From the NCBI RefSeq assembly GCF_003386205.1, contig NZ_QRDY01000001.1:806001-870000 (forward strand): a stretch of DNA of 64,000 bases, in the 5' to 3' direction. Under the pieces are notes generated by a model. It was not told the DNA's origin, ran no database searches, and saw nothing but the letters and a program-made list of their open reading frames with translations. Numbering within the stretch: position 1 is the stretch's first letter; every line of letters begins with the position of its first letter. This DNA is from Cohnella lupini (GTDB lineage Bacteria > Bacillota > Bacilli > Paenibacillales > Paenibacillaceae). Position numbers and translations under genes: made by a program. Shown piece after piece: positions 53,401-61,533 of the stretch.

Positions 53401-54204
53401 GTACACCCCGGCGAAACGTTCGAGCTGATCTACAGCGGGAATGATCTGGAGTCCGGAATAATAGCGCAGGATCTGACTTTCGAGTTCGATCCGACGTTGC
53501 TGGATTTGGTATCCGATCCTGTCACTATGGCCGATGGACAATTCGTCGTCGTCGATCACAAACAGGTGGGCGGCAAGCTGCGCGTGCTTGGTGTTCATCT
53601 TGGCGAAAAACAGACAGATCCGAACGGGGACCTGTTGAAGTTTAGCCTGAAGGCGAAGCCGGAAACGGAAGGGAATACGTCGATCCTGCTCAGTAATCTG
53701 GTTACGGCGGATGCAGACGGCGTTGAGACGACGCTCACAGGAGCAAGCCACAGCCTAAGAATTCAGCAGCAGGCGGTGGTAGATAAGGCGGCTCTGAATG
53801 CGTTGATTGCGGACGCTCAAGCGAAGCATGACCAGTCGACAGAGGGAAGCGCAGTCGGTAATTATCCGGCAGGCTCGAAGGCGACGCTGCAGGCGGCGAT
53901 CGATCAGGCCAAGGCGGTTGCGAATAATCCGGCAGCCGATCAGGCGACTGTGGATCATGCGGCAGCACAGCTGCAGACGGCGTTGCAGACGTTCCTAAAT
54001 TCGGTAATCAAGCCGATCGTCGGGGACTTCAACAATGACAACAAGATTAGCGTAGGCGACCTAGCGATGACGGTTAAAGCCTACGGCAAGACGTCCGCGG
54101 ATTCCGACTGGAGCGCGTGGCAGCAGTTCGATCTGAACGGCGACGGCACGGTAGACATTCAGGATCTGGTCATTATTGCTACCCGCATTACGAATTGGCA
54201 ATAG
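50404..54204 (+). CDS. Rhamnogalacturonan lyase (PL11) with cohesin, FIVAR and dockerin modules
   Basis: 1266 residues. Signal peptide about 1-30. Residues about 35-985 are a family PL11 rhamnogalacturonan lyase (opening RPMEYLTRGLVAAQ, EDEPDGLSWNVYR-type propeller entry, and Ca-binding blades DFDGDGEYEIVVKW, DFDGDGKSELMLK, DLDGDGWDEIVLK, DMYGDWREELILR). Such enzymes cleave the rhamnose-galacturonate backbone of pectin outside the cell. Then a cohesin-like domain (about 990-1117), a FIVAR three-helix module (about 1125-1195, ALNALIADAQAKHDQ) and a type I dockerin with two Ca loops (DFNNDNKISVGDL and DLNGDGTVDIQDL). The catalytic part uses more GC-rich codons than the C-terminal modules. GAGGGAGG precedes the ATG. 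Confidence 0.92.
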   Translation: MQKTLHKLVSLSMALAMCLSLFVFSVPAAADEASPSLRPMEYLTRGLVAAQVPGGIFLSWRFLGDEPDGLSWNVYRKDGDADFVKITTIAPRDVQPESNYETNPGIVKESVTPSNYTDPNGLVSSIYEVAPVINDVEGARQGMSVPMLSALAGSSGQANRGAVNYIPLKPAPAPVPLAHFTYRGYRFGPGTNLSAANMVIPDTGGQNWYVVDMDLLKAFREPHDNETPVSAADLSEWVDKLNGYNRETWQPTNSLGNDGMISDALFTELEAKFIKYLEELDSGTKLPYAKTGTGEIYTSPSAAYSTHDMTVGDFDGDGEYEIVVKWRSTQQDPMYSEPIFGGSNTTTAPEYIDVYKQDGTLLFRVDMGYNVRAGNDHETTLFAGDFDGDGKSELMLKTALGTRIGNWDEESQSVVYPDTLNTVVGGEDGLNSTLDKFKEYFAAGNEEALGTYWSLLNSFTISYRSPTAGGGNDGVNDPTVKRWIKTYHVGPIGPAKDDQEFFSAFKWNAEAGKGVLVDSAQYPFTYEGSVDGENWAMTPATQRGNFSYLAFPGPGAGSSSSDYKAQIMAEKEAYWLEHPWKAASWGDAQGNRANRYVGVVAVLDDVNNFAVSQRGYYARTTLAAFNIVDGNVNLQASFDSADPQYWALGGTAYDYQNRGNHFTTSADLDGDGWDEIVLKAMVLGLNADKTKILPKVINGDIMPTIEGQNSIPPVAGSFEFATDEVRNNPLNVWAPLRHGDRSALLPIDKDNSIRTWSGNEEHLLDDIRNGRHYGWIPGPEAHDPMKGKRLNEQGEIVYENSLIYGVYAGSDAEGAVAGNFSNRWPGAQGHSQNGARSMITGELLNGSNNLNSGQNAIWFGGGLTAMAVSNATISTVNDLTFATSSYLATGLTSTGNKSTPTLKADMYGDWREELILRATNNRLAIVTTLSPTEYGIRTLMHDPMYRNGVANKNTGYDQMGFASFYLGDEAKLPSKRTDIAVPTKAPDALSKIKLTGPARVHPGETFELIYSGNDLESGIIAQDLTFEFDPTLLDLVSDPVTMADGQFVVVDHKQVGGKLRVLGVHLGEKQTDPNGDLLKFSLKAKPETEGNTSILLSNLVTADADGVETTLTGASHSLRIQQQAVVDKAALNALIADAQAKHDQSTEGSAVGNYPAGSKATLQAAIDQAKAVANNPAADQATVDHAAAQLQTALQTFLNSVIKPIVGDFNNDNKISVGDLAMTVKAYGKTSADSDWSAWQQFDLNGDGTVDIQDLVIIATRITNWQ

Positions 54205-54621
54205 GTATGAGGAGGGAACGGTCTACCCTGCCGTCCCTCCAAAAGTAGAAAAGTACTTGGGGAGAAAGCCATAAACGGATAATGAAGATTCTGCTTTTAA
54301 CAGCTGCCATGGGATTCCCCTGGCAGCTTTTGCTATATATAATCAATCATCCTTTTAGATTATCGCAGTGGAACTATGGTCGAGCTGATAGCCTATCTGG
54401 TGAAAATGTGAGGATAGAGGAACCATTTCCGTTAATAACTGTTTTAACTATATATAGAGGACGAATGTACGAAGCTACTCTGAACAGAACGAGGTGAACC
54501 CCTAATCAAAGCCGCGCGGTTACTTTATCTAATAACTAGCTAGTTGAAGATCCTAAAGTAGAATTTGTATTAATCAAACAAGCGGGTACTTTGCCCAAAG
54601 TAATGGGGAGGGGATATAAGT
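54205..54621. other. Intergenic region after the lyase
   Basis: Holds a GGAGGGAACGG/CCGT-CCCTCC hairpin at 54211-54240 and a terminator at 54302. The remaining 290 bp contain no supported gene; a 71-codon frame at 54282-54497 overlaps the terminator, has no ribosome site and is rejected. Confidence 0.6.
54302..54332 (+). terminator. Terminator after the lyase gene
   Basis: AGCTGCCA (54302-54309) pairs with TGGCAGCT (54321-54328), followed by TTT. About 100 bp after the lyase stop. Confidence 0.8.
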
Positions 54622-54786
54622 ATGTTTAAACTTATAATAGGTGTGGGGGTATATTTTTTTGTTGCGACGCTGCTTTTGGCGTATTACATTGTAGGGGTTA
54701 GTTTTATAAAGTCCATACAGATGGCATCACTTATTACAATAATACATATTCTAATTCGTTTTATAGATAGACTCTACAAAAGGTAA
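54622..54786 (+). CDS. Small membrane protein (54 aa)
   Basis: A 54-residue frame from an ATG with GGGGAGGGG 8 nt upstream, a strong site. Two hydrophobic helices (LIIGVGVYFFVATLLLAYYIVG and MASLITIIHILIRFI) and a basic tail (DRLYKR). No family recognised. Followed directly by a TetR remnant in the same direction. AT-rich like the DNA around it. Confidence 0.5.
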   Translation: MFKLIIGVGVYFFVATLLLAYYIVGVSFIKSIQMASLITIIHILIRFIDRLYKR

Positions 54787-54800
54787 ACTAATTACTGAAT

Positions 54801-55070
54801 TTGAACCATCCGGGGGCAGTAAAGGGGATCTTTGGTGGCGGAAGAGTAGGACGATTTCGCAATCGGTTCCTTGAATATGTTATCGAACGATTAGAGCTTT
54901 GCGTAGATGTAACCAAAGGAGTAAATGCGGGATTGAGCAAGGATCTAATAATAAGTTTTCTTGGAACGGCGATCGTAGGGATCGTTGAGTCTTGGTTTAC
55001 CAAGGGATTATCAGAACCGGTCGATGTTGTGGCTAAACAAATGGGGCTTTTGTTAGATAGGAATCTATAG
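54801..55070 (+). pseudogene. TetR/AcrR C-terminal remnant
   Basis: Up to 89 codons whose second half, ISFLGTAIVGIVESWFTKG and LSEPVDVVAKQMGLLLDRN, has the ending of a TetR ligand-binding domain (compare WW...MPYSPEYMAEQL in relatives). The helix-turn-helix half is missing and the start (TTG, no ribosome site) looks accidental. Probably a gene cut by deletion; the neighbouring 54-aa gene may have lost its regulator. Confidence 0.55.
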
Positions 55071-55104
55071 TTGACTTAAAAAAGAACCCAATATGCGCAT
55101 AAAA

Positions 55105-55128
55105 AAACTCCGTGCTACGCGGAGTTTA
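55105..55128. terminator. Short hairpin terminator
   Basis: AAACTCCG (55105-55112) pairs with CGGAGTTT (55120-55127), with A and T runs on both sides; it may act for the remnant and for the tetR gene that ends at 55216. Confidence 0.6.
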
Positions 55129-55215
55129 ATGGATATGTGCTGCTCGCCATCCTTAGATATGATTAAGAAAATCAGAATCGGTAAAGTGGCCTTGAACTTA
55201 TCGCCATTTAATCAA

Positions 55216-55851
55216 TTAAGTGGCAAAGGATCGGATATACCACAGTGCGGCATCCAGTCCCGTTGCAAGCGGCGTTACTTCTTTCCGCAGCCGTGAGAGT
55301 AAAAGACCGCCCTGAAGCGCGGTAAGTAAGGCTAACGCCAAGCCTGCGGGATCGGCTTCCGAACGCAGCACCCCACGCGCGTGCATGTCATGCAGTCCCC
55401 TGGAAATTTCTCCTTCCCAATGCGCAAACCAAGATACGAGCTCGGAACGGGCTTCTTCCTCGCTTTCCGCAATTTCACCGACTAAAGAATCGATGGAACA
55501 GCCGTTTTTGAATTGCCGCCCCATCTGAATTTCTATGATGAGATCTCTCCACGCCTGTAACGCTTTAAAGCTGTCAAGATTTCCTAAATAGGGCTGTTGA
55601 GCTTCAAAAACAGCTTCGGCCTGGTGCGCGATGACGGCTCGTACTAGCTCTTTTTTGTCATGGAAATAATGGTATAGCTGGGAAGCGCCAACCTTCGCCT
55701 GACGCTGGACATCCTCCATAGATGTCCGACCGATGCCTTGTTCGGCCATTAAGTCCGCTGCCGCTTCGATAATTCGTGCCCGTGTAGCCTGTCCTTTGAG
55801 GGTGAGCCTCAGTTTATAGGAGGTTTGATCGTTATCGTTCGTATTTTTCAT
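55216..55851 (-). CDS. TetR/AcrR-family repressor
   Basis: 211 residues. The helix-turn-helix lies in the first 60 residues (ATRARIIEAAADLMAEQGIGRTSMEDVQRQAKVGASQLYHYFHDKKELV, a textbook TetR opening), followed by the ligand domain with CSIDSLVGEIAES and a single Cys near residue 118 that could respond to electrophiles, as in the YxaF/LmrA group. It is divergent from the SDR gene at 55988 with two near-palindromic sites between, so it most likely represses itself and the SDR. Confidence 0.9.
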   Translation of the reverse strand: MKNTNDNDQTSYKLRLTLKGQATRARIIEAAADLMAEQGIGRTSMEDVQRQAKVGASQLYHYFHDKKELVRAVIAHQAEAVFEAQQPYLGNLDSFKALQAWRDLIIEIQMGRQFKNGCSIDSLVGEIAESEEEARSELVSWFAHWEGEISRGLHDMHARGVLRSEADPAGLALALLTALQGGLLLSRLRKEVTPLATGLDAALWYIRSFAT

Positions 55852-55900
55852 GTCGTCATTATATCAAAAATGAAGTTGACAATCCAGAACTCAAACTATA

Positions 55901-55968
55901 GTATTGAACCATTCGATACAAAAAAATGTAGTAAACAATACAAAATAATGTATTGAATAATTCAAAAG
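55901..55968. promoter_or_regulatory. Two operator-like repeats between tetR and SDR
   Basis: TATTGAACCATTCGATA (55902-55918) and TATTGAATAATTCAA (55951-55965) share the core TATTGAA-YMATTCRA and are near-palindromic, 49 bp apart centre to start. TTGACA at 55876-55881 stands upstream. They are placed to be bound by the divergent TetR protein and cover the SDR promoter and leader. Confidence 0.65.
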
Positions 55969-55987
55969 TGAAAAGAGGTAGTGACAC

Positions 55988-56737
55988 ATGAATTCGGATC
56001 AACAGACAACCGTCGCTCTTATTACGGGAGGGACAAGCGGAATTGGGCGAACGACGGCCAAAGCGCTTGCCGGGCTTGGCATTCACGTCATTGTTGCTGG
56101 ACGCCAAGTTGAACGGGGAGAACAAACGGCAATCGAAATTCGCGCCAATGGCGGTAAGGCCGATTTTATCGAGGCAGATCTGAAAGACGAAGCGAGCGCG
56201 CGTTCGCTTGCGAGAAGAGCGGTCGAGCTAGGCGGAGGCTCGATCGACATTCTGATCAATAATGCGGGGATCGGCTCATTTGGCCCAACCGACGCGTCAA
56301 CGGAGGCGCAATTCGATCTTGTGTTCGGAGTGAATACCAAAGTTCCTTATTTTCTTGTAGCGGAGCTTGCTCCATTAATGGCTGAACGCGGCAAAGGAGC
56401 GATCGTCAACGTCTCGACCATGGTATCCGATCTGGGGACCTCCTTTTTTAGCTTGTACGGAGCGAGCAAGGCAGCCTTGAATCTGCTTACGAAGTCATGG
56501 GCGGCCGAGTACGGCCCTCGCGGGGTTCGCGTCAATGCGGTCAGCCCGGGTCCGACGCGTACCGAAGGCGCGTCTCAAATGGGAGAGTTCCTCGATCAAT
56601 TGGCAGCGCAAGCGCCCGCCGGTCGAGTTGCCTCCCCGGACGAAATCGCGGCAGCCATCGTGTTTCTGGCTACGGATCGTTCCAGCTTTATTCATGGAGC
56701 AATTATTCCTGTCGATGGAGGCCGTACAGCCGTTTAA
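55988..56737 (+). CDS. Short-chain dehydrogenase/reductase
   Basis: 249 residues, AAGAGGTAG upstream of the ATG. Classical SDR motifs are complete: TGGTSGIG (residues 13-20) for NAD(P), NNAG (91-94), Ser143 region, Tyr157 and Lys161 (LYGASK), and a C-terminal PVDGGRTAV. Expected to oxidise or reduce a small alcohol/ketone; no more can be said. Paired with the TetR gene across the operators. Ends at a strong terminator. Confidence 0.92.
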   Translation: MNSDQQTTVALITGGTSGIGRTTAKALAGLGIHVIVAGRQVERGEQTAIEIRANGGKADFIEADLKDEASARSLARRAVELGGGSIDILINNAGIGSFGPTDASTEAQFDLVFGVNTKVPYFLVAELAPLMAERGKGAIVNVSTMVSDLGTSFFSLYGASKAALNLLTKSWAAEYGPRGVRVNAVSPGPTRTEGASQMGEFLDQLAAQAPAGRVASPDEIAAAIVFLATDRSSFIHGAIIPVDGGRTAV

Positions 56738-56780
56738 ACGGCTTACCAAGAACGTGATAAATCATCTTCGCTTCTTTCCT

Positions 56781-56831
56781 AAAGAGCAAGCCGGACCCCA
56801 TCGCGCCTCGGGTGTCCGGCTTGCTCTTTTC
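56781..56831 (+). terminator. Terminator after SDR gene
   Basis: AAAGAGCAAGCCGGAC (56781-56796) pairs exactly with GTCCGGCTTGCTCTTT (56813-56828), followed by TT. Bidirectional form. Confidence 0.9.
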
Positions 56832-56975
56832 AAGAATTCCTATTGTTAGGCTCGCACAAAGCAATTGAAAGAAAATTTGACCCTGTTAACAAAGTAAACT
56901 TGGTCCGTTGAACAAAATGAAATACGTTATGCCCGTGATACAATTTCACTAACCTAACGAATGGAGAGTGGATAT

Positions 56976-58016
56976 ATGAAGAAGAATAATGAAGGAATGC
57001 TGCAAAAGCCGGTAGAATCGGGATTCGACGCGGCGTCGACCGCGAGCGACGTTATAAAAGGCATTGACCTTACCGGTAAAACGGCCATTGTCACCGGGGG
57101 CTATGCCGGCATCGGCTTAGAAACGACCAAAACCTTCGCTGTAGCGGGAGCGACCGTCGTCGTACCCGCCAGAGATATGGACAAAGCGCAAAAAAACTTA
57201 GCGGGAGTCCCTCGCGTGGAAATCTTGCCCATGGATTTGACGGACCCGGCTTCAATCGATGCATTCGCAGAACGATTTCTGGCTTCAGGCAGAGCGTTGC
57301 ATTTGCTCATCAACAATGCGGGGATCATGTGGGTTCCTCTTCAGCGCGACGCTCGCGGATACGAATCGCAGCTGTCCGCCAATCATTTGGGACACTTTCA
57401 TTTGACGGCGCGGCTGTGGCCTGCCCTGAAGAAAGCCGAAGGAGCAAGAGTTGTTAACGTCTCTTCTTGGGGACATCATTTTTCATCTATCATGTTTGAA
57501 GACCCGAGCTTCGAGCATCGCGAGTTCGATACGCTTCAAGGCTATGGACAATCCAAAACAGCAAATATTTTGTTTGCTCTTGAATTGGACAACCGCGGCA
57601 TGAGCCATGGCGTGCGGGCCTTTTCCCTGCATCCCGGCGCCATTATCGATACGGACTTGAAGCGGTTGCTCTCGACCGAAGATCTGATCGCGCAGGGGCT
57701 TCTGGACCCGGAAGGTAACGCCGTTTATAATGCCCAGATGGGTCTAAAAACAATCCCGCAAGGCGCGTCAACAACCGTATGGTGCGCAACCAGTCCGTTG
57801 CTCGACGATCTCGGCGGCGTGTACTGCGAAGACAACGAAGTAGCCGTGCTGGATCCCCGTACGGAACCGGCGACGCCGGCGGATCTTTTTACAACGATCT
57901 TTCCGCCGTTTAACGGTGTTACGGCGTATGCTCTCGATCCGGTAACGGCCGGCAAGCTATGGACATTAAGCGAACGGCTTACGGGCGTCACGTTCGATCT
58001 CCAGCCGACCGTCTAA
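56976..58016 (+). CDS. SDR oxidoreductase, retinol dehydrogenase-like
   Basis: 346 residues from the ATG with GGAG 9 nt upstream. NAD(P) motif TGGYAGIG (40-47), NNAGIMWVP, Ser-Ser in NVSSWGHH, and Tyr190-xxx-Lys194 (YGQSK). The long C-terminal extension (after about 260, with PATPADLFTT) and the LSANHLGHFHLT segment fit the extended retinol/WW-oxidoreductase-like group of bacterial SDRs. Substrate unknown. No regulator gene adjoins it directly; the AraC/AKR pair follows after a hairpin. Confidence 0.88.
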   Translation: MKKNNEGMLQKPVESGFDAASTASDVIKGIDLTGKTAIVTGGYAGIGLETTKTFAVAGATVVVPARDMDKAQKNLAGVPRVEILPMDLTDPASIDAFAERFLASGRALHLLINNAGIMWVPLQRDARGYESQLSANHLGHFHLTARLWPALKKAEGARVVNVSSWGHHFSSIMFEDPSFEHREFDTLQGYGQSKTANILFALELDNRGMSHGVRAFSLHPGAIIDTDLKRLLSTEDLIAQGLLDPEGNAVYNAQMGLKTIPQGASTTVWCATSPLLDDLGGVYCEDNEVAVLDPRTEPATPADLFTTIFPPFNGVTAYALDPVTAGKLWTLSERLTGVTFDLQPTV

Positions 58017-58045
58017 TCATCCGTCGATTGAACTTTAACGAAGAA

Positions 58046-58093
58046 TGCCGCGGCCGCATTACATCAAGATCTTGATGCAACGAGGCCGCGGCA
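58046..58093. terminator. GC-rich double hairpin after SDR gene
   Basis: TGCCGCGGCC (58046-58055) pairs with GGCCGCGGCA (58084-58093); inside lies the 16-bp palindrome CATCAAGATCTTGATG (58062-58077). There is no T-run, so its role as terminator is uncertain; it could be a processing or attenuation structure. Confidence 0.5.
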
Positions 58094-58151
58094 AGGCGAC
58101 AAACGCTGTTAGCCGGGACTGTTATCCGGAGTAAAGGGGAAGAGATGCCAT

Positions 58152-58997
58152 ATGTCTGCGCTAGAGCAGAAAATGAAGGCTGAAATCATCTGGGCGTGCA
58201 TGGACGACAGCTATTATAAAGAAGAAGCCGTGCTGGAGCATCATTGCATTGTACGGCTTTTCTCCGGTGAAATGAAGGTTGTTCAAGCCGAAAACAGCTA
58301 TATTATCGAAGCGGGAGAAACATTCCTGCTCCCCCGGCGTCAATTGGCTACGCTGATCAAATACCCGAAAGACGGTCATCCCTACCGGGCCATCATGCTG
58401 GTTCTGAGCGCCGAACGATTAAAGGATTATTATATCCGCCACCCCTTTAACGTGACCAAGGCTGGTTCGCTTTCGCAGAAGATTAAGAAATATGACGCGA
58501 ATGAGCCTTTTCTGGACAGTTTTTTTGCCTCCCTGTTACCGTATCTCCAAATGGAAGGTCAACTGCCGGAAACCATGATTTCCTTAAAACTCGAAGAAGC
58601 GATCACCATCCTGCGCTCCATTGACCCGGATACCGATCATGTTCTGTCAAACTTCGATGAACCGGGCAAAATCAATCTTGCCGAGTTTATGGAGAAGAAC
58701 TATATGTTCAACATCACGTTAAATCAATTCAGCTATCTCACCGCCCGCAGCTTGAGCACGTTCAAGCGTGATTTCAAAAAATCGTTCCAGTCGACGCCGC
58801 AAAAGTGGCTGACACAAAAACGGCTCGAATTAGCCCATTACCAGCTTGCCGAAAAAAATAAAAAGCCGATCGAGATCTACGACGAAGTCGGATTTGAAGA
58901 TTTATCGCATTTTTCCTATGCTTTCAAAAAGCATTTCGGATATACCCCTTCCGAGCTGATTCGCCAAAAGGTTCACACCGATTCAAAAGAAGAATAG
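58152..58997 (+). CDS. AraC-family transcriptional regulator
   Basis: 281 residues. N-terminal cupin-like ligand domain (AENSYIIEAGETFLLPRRQLATLIKY, about 40-95) and C-terminal AraC double helix-turn-helix (FSYLTARSLSTFKRDFKKSFQSTPQKWLTQKRLELA and DEVGFEDLSHFSYAFKKHFGYTPSELIR). It is 15 bp upstream of the aldo-keto reductase gene, so it likely regulates that gene and its own operon. Effector unknown. Confidence 0.92.
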   Translation: MSALEQKMKAEIIWACMDDSYYKEEAVLEHHCIVRLFSGEMKVVQAENSYIIEAGETFLLPRRQLATLIKYPKDGHPYRAIMLVLSAERLKDYYIRHPFNVTKAGSLSQKIKKYDANEPFLDSFFASLLPYLQMEGQLPETMISLKLEEAITILRSIDPDTDHVLSNFDEPGKINLAEFMEKNYMFNITLNQFSYLTARSLSTFKRDFKKSFQSTPQKWLTQKRLELAHYQLAEKNKKPIEIYDEVGFEDLSHFSYAFKKHFGYTPSELIRQKVHTDSKEE

Positions 58998-59012
58998 CGG
59001 GAGGACATCGTA

Positions 59013-60020
59013 ATGGAGTATACAAGATTGGGAAATACCGGTTTGGAAGTTTCGCGAATTTGCCTGGGCTGCATGAGCTACGGCAATACCGGTACAGGCA
59101 TCAACGACCGACCCTGGACCCTGAACGAGGAGAGCAGCCGTAACTTCATTAAGTTGGCTGTGGATAATGGCATCAATTTTTTTGACGTTTCCAACAACTA
59201 CTCAGATGGCGATACGGAGCGGATATTGGGCCGCGCGATCCGCGATTTCACGCGGCGCGAGGATGTCGTAATCGCGGATCGGGTGTTCGCTCCCATGAGG
59301 CCCGGTCCCAATGGCATGGGCCTGTCCCGCAAGGCGATTATGACGGAAATCGACGATAGTCTTAGGAGATTGGGCACGGACTATATCGATATATATGAAA
59401 TCGGTCGCTTTGACTATGACACGCCCCTTGAGGAAACGCTGGATACCCTTAACGATGTGGTAAAGTCGGGCAAAGCCCGCTATCTTGGCGCCTCTACATT
59501 GTACGCCTGGCAGTTGATGAAAGCGGTCGAGATCCAGCGCGCCAAAGGCTGGCATCGGTTCATCGTCATGCAAAATTACTATAATCTTCTATATCGGGAG
59601 GAAGAACGGGAAATGTTGCCACTGTGCGAGTCGGAAGGGATTGGGGTCACGCCCTGGTCGCCATTGGCGCGCGGGCGGTTATCGCGGTCTTGGGAGGTTG
59701 AACAGCTTACCGAACGTGCGAAAACGGACAGTTATGCGGCGCAAACCAATATTAATGTAGACATGGATAAGCCGGTCATCGACAGACTGACCCAGGTGGC
59801 TGAAAATCGCGGTCTTCCTATGGCCCAAATAGCGTTGGCGTGGTTGCTATCGAAGCCCGTCGTTGCCGCGCCGCTTGTCGGCGCAACCAAGGAGCAGCAT
59901 ATACAAGATGCCGTCGCCTCCGTATCGCTCAAGTTATCGGAAGAAGAAATCAATTTTCTGGAAGAGTTGTACCGCCCGCATGCGCAATTAAACAATTACC
60001 GTTTTGTAAAATCAAAATAA
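59013..60020 (+). CDS. Aldo/keto reductase with altered catalytic tetrad
   Basis: 335 residues, GGGAGGAC upstream. The TIM-barrel AKR pattern is clear: RLGNTGLEVSRICLGCMSYGN, NYSDGDTERILGRAIRD, SPLARGRLSRSW, PLVGATKEQHIQDAV. Of the tetrad, Asp58 and Tyr63 are present, but the usual Lys (in IATKV) is Arg90 (IADRVFA) and the usual His (in LYQIHRFDYD) is Gly131 (IYEIGRFDYD). The Arg change is conservative but the loss of His is not, so activity may be low or altered. NADPH-binding parts look intact. Operon with the AraC gene. Confidence 0.88.
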   Translation: MEYTRLGNTGLEVSRICLGCMSYGNTGTGINDRPWTLNEESSRNFIKLAVDNGINFFDVSNNYSDGDTERILGRAIRDFTRREDVVIADRVFAPMRPGPNGMGLSRKAIMTEIDDSLRRLGTDYIDIYEIGRFDYDTPLEETLDTLNDVVKSGKARYLGASTLYAWQLMKAVEIQRAKGWHRFIVMQNYYNLLYREEEREMLPLCESEGIGVTPWSPLARGRLSRSWEVEQLTERAKTDSYAAQTNINVDMDKPVIDRLTQVAENRGLPMAQIALAWLLSKPVVAAPLVGATKEQHIQDAVASVSLKLSEEEINFLEELYRPHAQLNNYRFVKSK

Positions 60021-60036
60021 AGCTTCTGTTCTTGAT

Positions 60037-61062
60037 TCACGTCGAGCTGCGAACGACCAATTGAGTCGGCAGCAGAACCTTGCGAGGGAGCATGGTGTTC
60101 CCATTCATGCGGTCAAACAAAAGATCGACGGCCGCTATCCCCATCTCCTTAGTAGGGACATCAATAGTAGACAATGGAGGGCTGGAGTATTTCGACATTT
60201 CGATATTGGACAGGCCGATAACGGCGACCTCGTCCGGCACGGAGATGCCGTTGTGATACAGGCTGCTGAGGGCTGCCATGGCCATCAAATCGCTCGCCGA
60301 GAAGAAGGCGGTCGGAAGTTGCTTGGCCTCGCATAATTTATTAATTCTTTCGATGCAAATCGCTTCATCCCACATGCAATCGATCACCCAGTCCGGATTA
60401 ACCGTCAATCCGGCGGCGTGCATGGTGGCGTAATAGCCGCGGTAACGTTGGCTGTCCTTAATATTCCCCCTTGCTCCGCTTCCTCCAATAAATCCGATCT
60501 CCTTATGTCCTCTTTCTATTAAATGCTGCACCGCTATAGAAGCGGAATGATAGTGATCGTAACCCAAATTATCAATATCCCAGTGATCCGTATCGATCCC
60601 GACAATATAGCGGACTTGATTGCGGATGTATTCGTAGGTTTCGCCGTTTAGCGATTCCATAAGGAAAAGTCCCGTAATCGGTTCGCTGAAGGTGTTGAAC
60701 AGAATCTTCTTGTCCTCCAACTCGTGCCCCGTCCGAATAAAGGCGATATCATATCCTTGGCTGAATAACCGTTCCTCCAAGCCCGATAGGACGGACATAA
60801 AATAAGGGTCGTTGTATTTATCTTTCGTCACGCTTAAGACGCATCCAATTTTGACGGCAGACTTATCCGGTACAATCTCTTTTTTGGATGACGTCTGGGG
60901 CTTGGCTTTTGAACTGATCTTATAATTTAGTTGCATAACGGCCTGCCAGACGCGAGCACGAGTCTCTTCCGTAATCTTGTAGGTGGAATCGTTGTTTAAT
61001 ACTCTGGATACGGTGGCTGTCGATACTTTGGCCTGATTTGCAACATCTCGAATCGTACTCAT
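60037..61062 (-). CDS. LacI-family transcriptional repressor
   Basis: 341 residues from the ATG that starts MSTIRDVANQAKVSTATVSRVLNN, the classic LacI helix-turn-helix; AAAGGAGA precedes it. The upstream ATG at 61084-61086 lacks a ribosome site. The sugar-binding periplasmic-protein-like domain follows (IGCVLSVTKDKYNDPYF, DTDHWDIDNLGYDHY). It is divergent from the DUF4832 gene, with palindromes in the shared region, so it likely controls that gene in response to a sugar or its derivative. Confidence 0.92.
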   Translation of the reverse strand: MSTIRDVANQAKVSTATVSRVLNNDSTYKITEETRARVWQAVMQLNYKISSKAKPQTSSKKEIVPDKSAVKIGCVLSVTKDKYNDPYFMSVLSGLEERLFSQGYDIAFIRTGHELEDKKILFNTFSEPITGLFLMESLNGETYEYIRNQVRYIVGIDTDHWDIDNLGYDHYHSASIAVQHLIERGHKEIGFIGGSGARGNIKDSQRYRGYYATMHAAGLTVNPDWVIDCMWDEAICIERINKLCEAKQLPTAFFSASDLMAMAALSSLYHNGISVPDEVAVIGLSNIEMSKYSSPPLSTIDVPTKEMGIAAVDLLFDRMNGNTMLPRKVLLPTQLVVRSST

Positions 61063-61175
61063 AACGAAGGGATTCTCCTTTTTCATCTTGCATTCTTCTT
61101 ACATATTACCATGCATGTATTCATTTTACGAAACAAAAACCTGTTACATAAGTTCTATCAGTTCATTTTTTCATA

Positions 61176-61508
61176 TTTGTTGCGTGAAAAATTTGATTTT
61201 GTTGCGCGAAAAATGTCGGTTAGAGAAGAATGGGTGAAAATCAATACGTAACATAAATGTTACGCGATCAAGGAAAGAGAAGGCCTTATTCTTCCGCAAA
61301 ACGCTATAATCGGACTTCGCACTTTCGAAATGATCATATTAATGTAATGAAACATTACGTTAATATGTCTTAATAATTTAGAAATACGTGGATTTCACGC
61401 TAGAACTGTAAAATAATTGCTTGCATGTTTGGGCTCTAGTGATATAATTACCTCATAAAGTTTACTAAACAAAAGTAACAAATTACGTAACAAAAAGCAA
61501 GGGAGAAT
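61176..61508. promoter_or_regulatory. Regulatory region between lacI and the DUF4832 gene
   Basis: No coding sequence. Holds two direct copies of TTTGTTGCGYGAAAAAT (from about 61176 and 61199), an 18-bp palindrome CGTAACAT-AA-ATGTTACG (61247-61264), and a longer near-perfect inverted repeat ATATTAATGTAATG / CATTACGTTAATAT (61336-61349 and 61353-61366). The palindromes share the TAACAT/ATTAC element, plausible LacI-family or related sites. GTAACA recurs at 61143, 61475 and 61489. Confidence 0.6.
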
Positions 61509-61533
61509 ACAAGTGTGGAGGAGCGAGTGGAAT

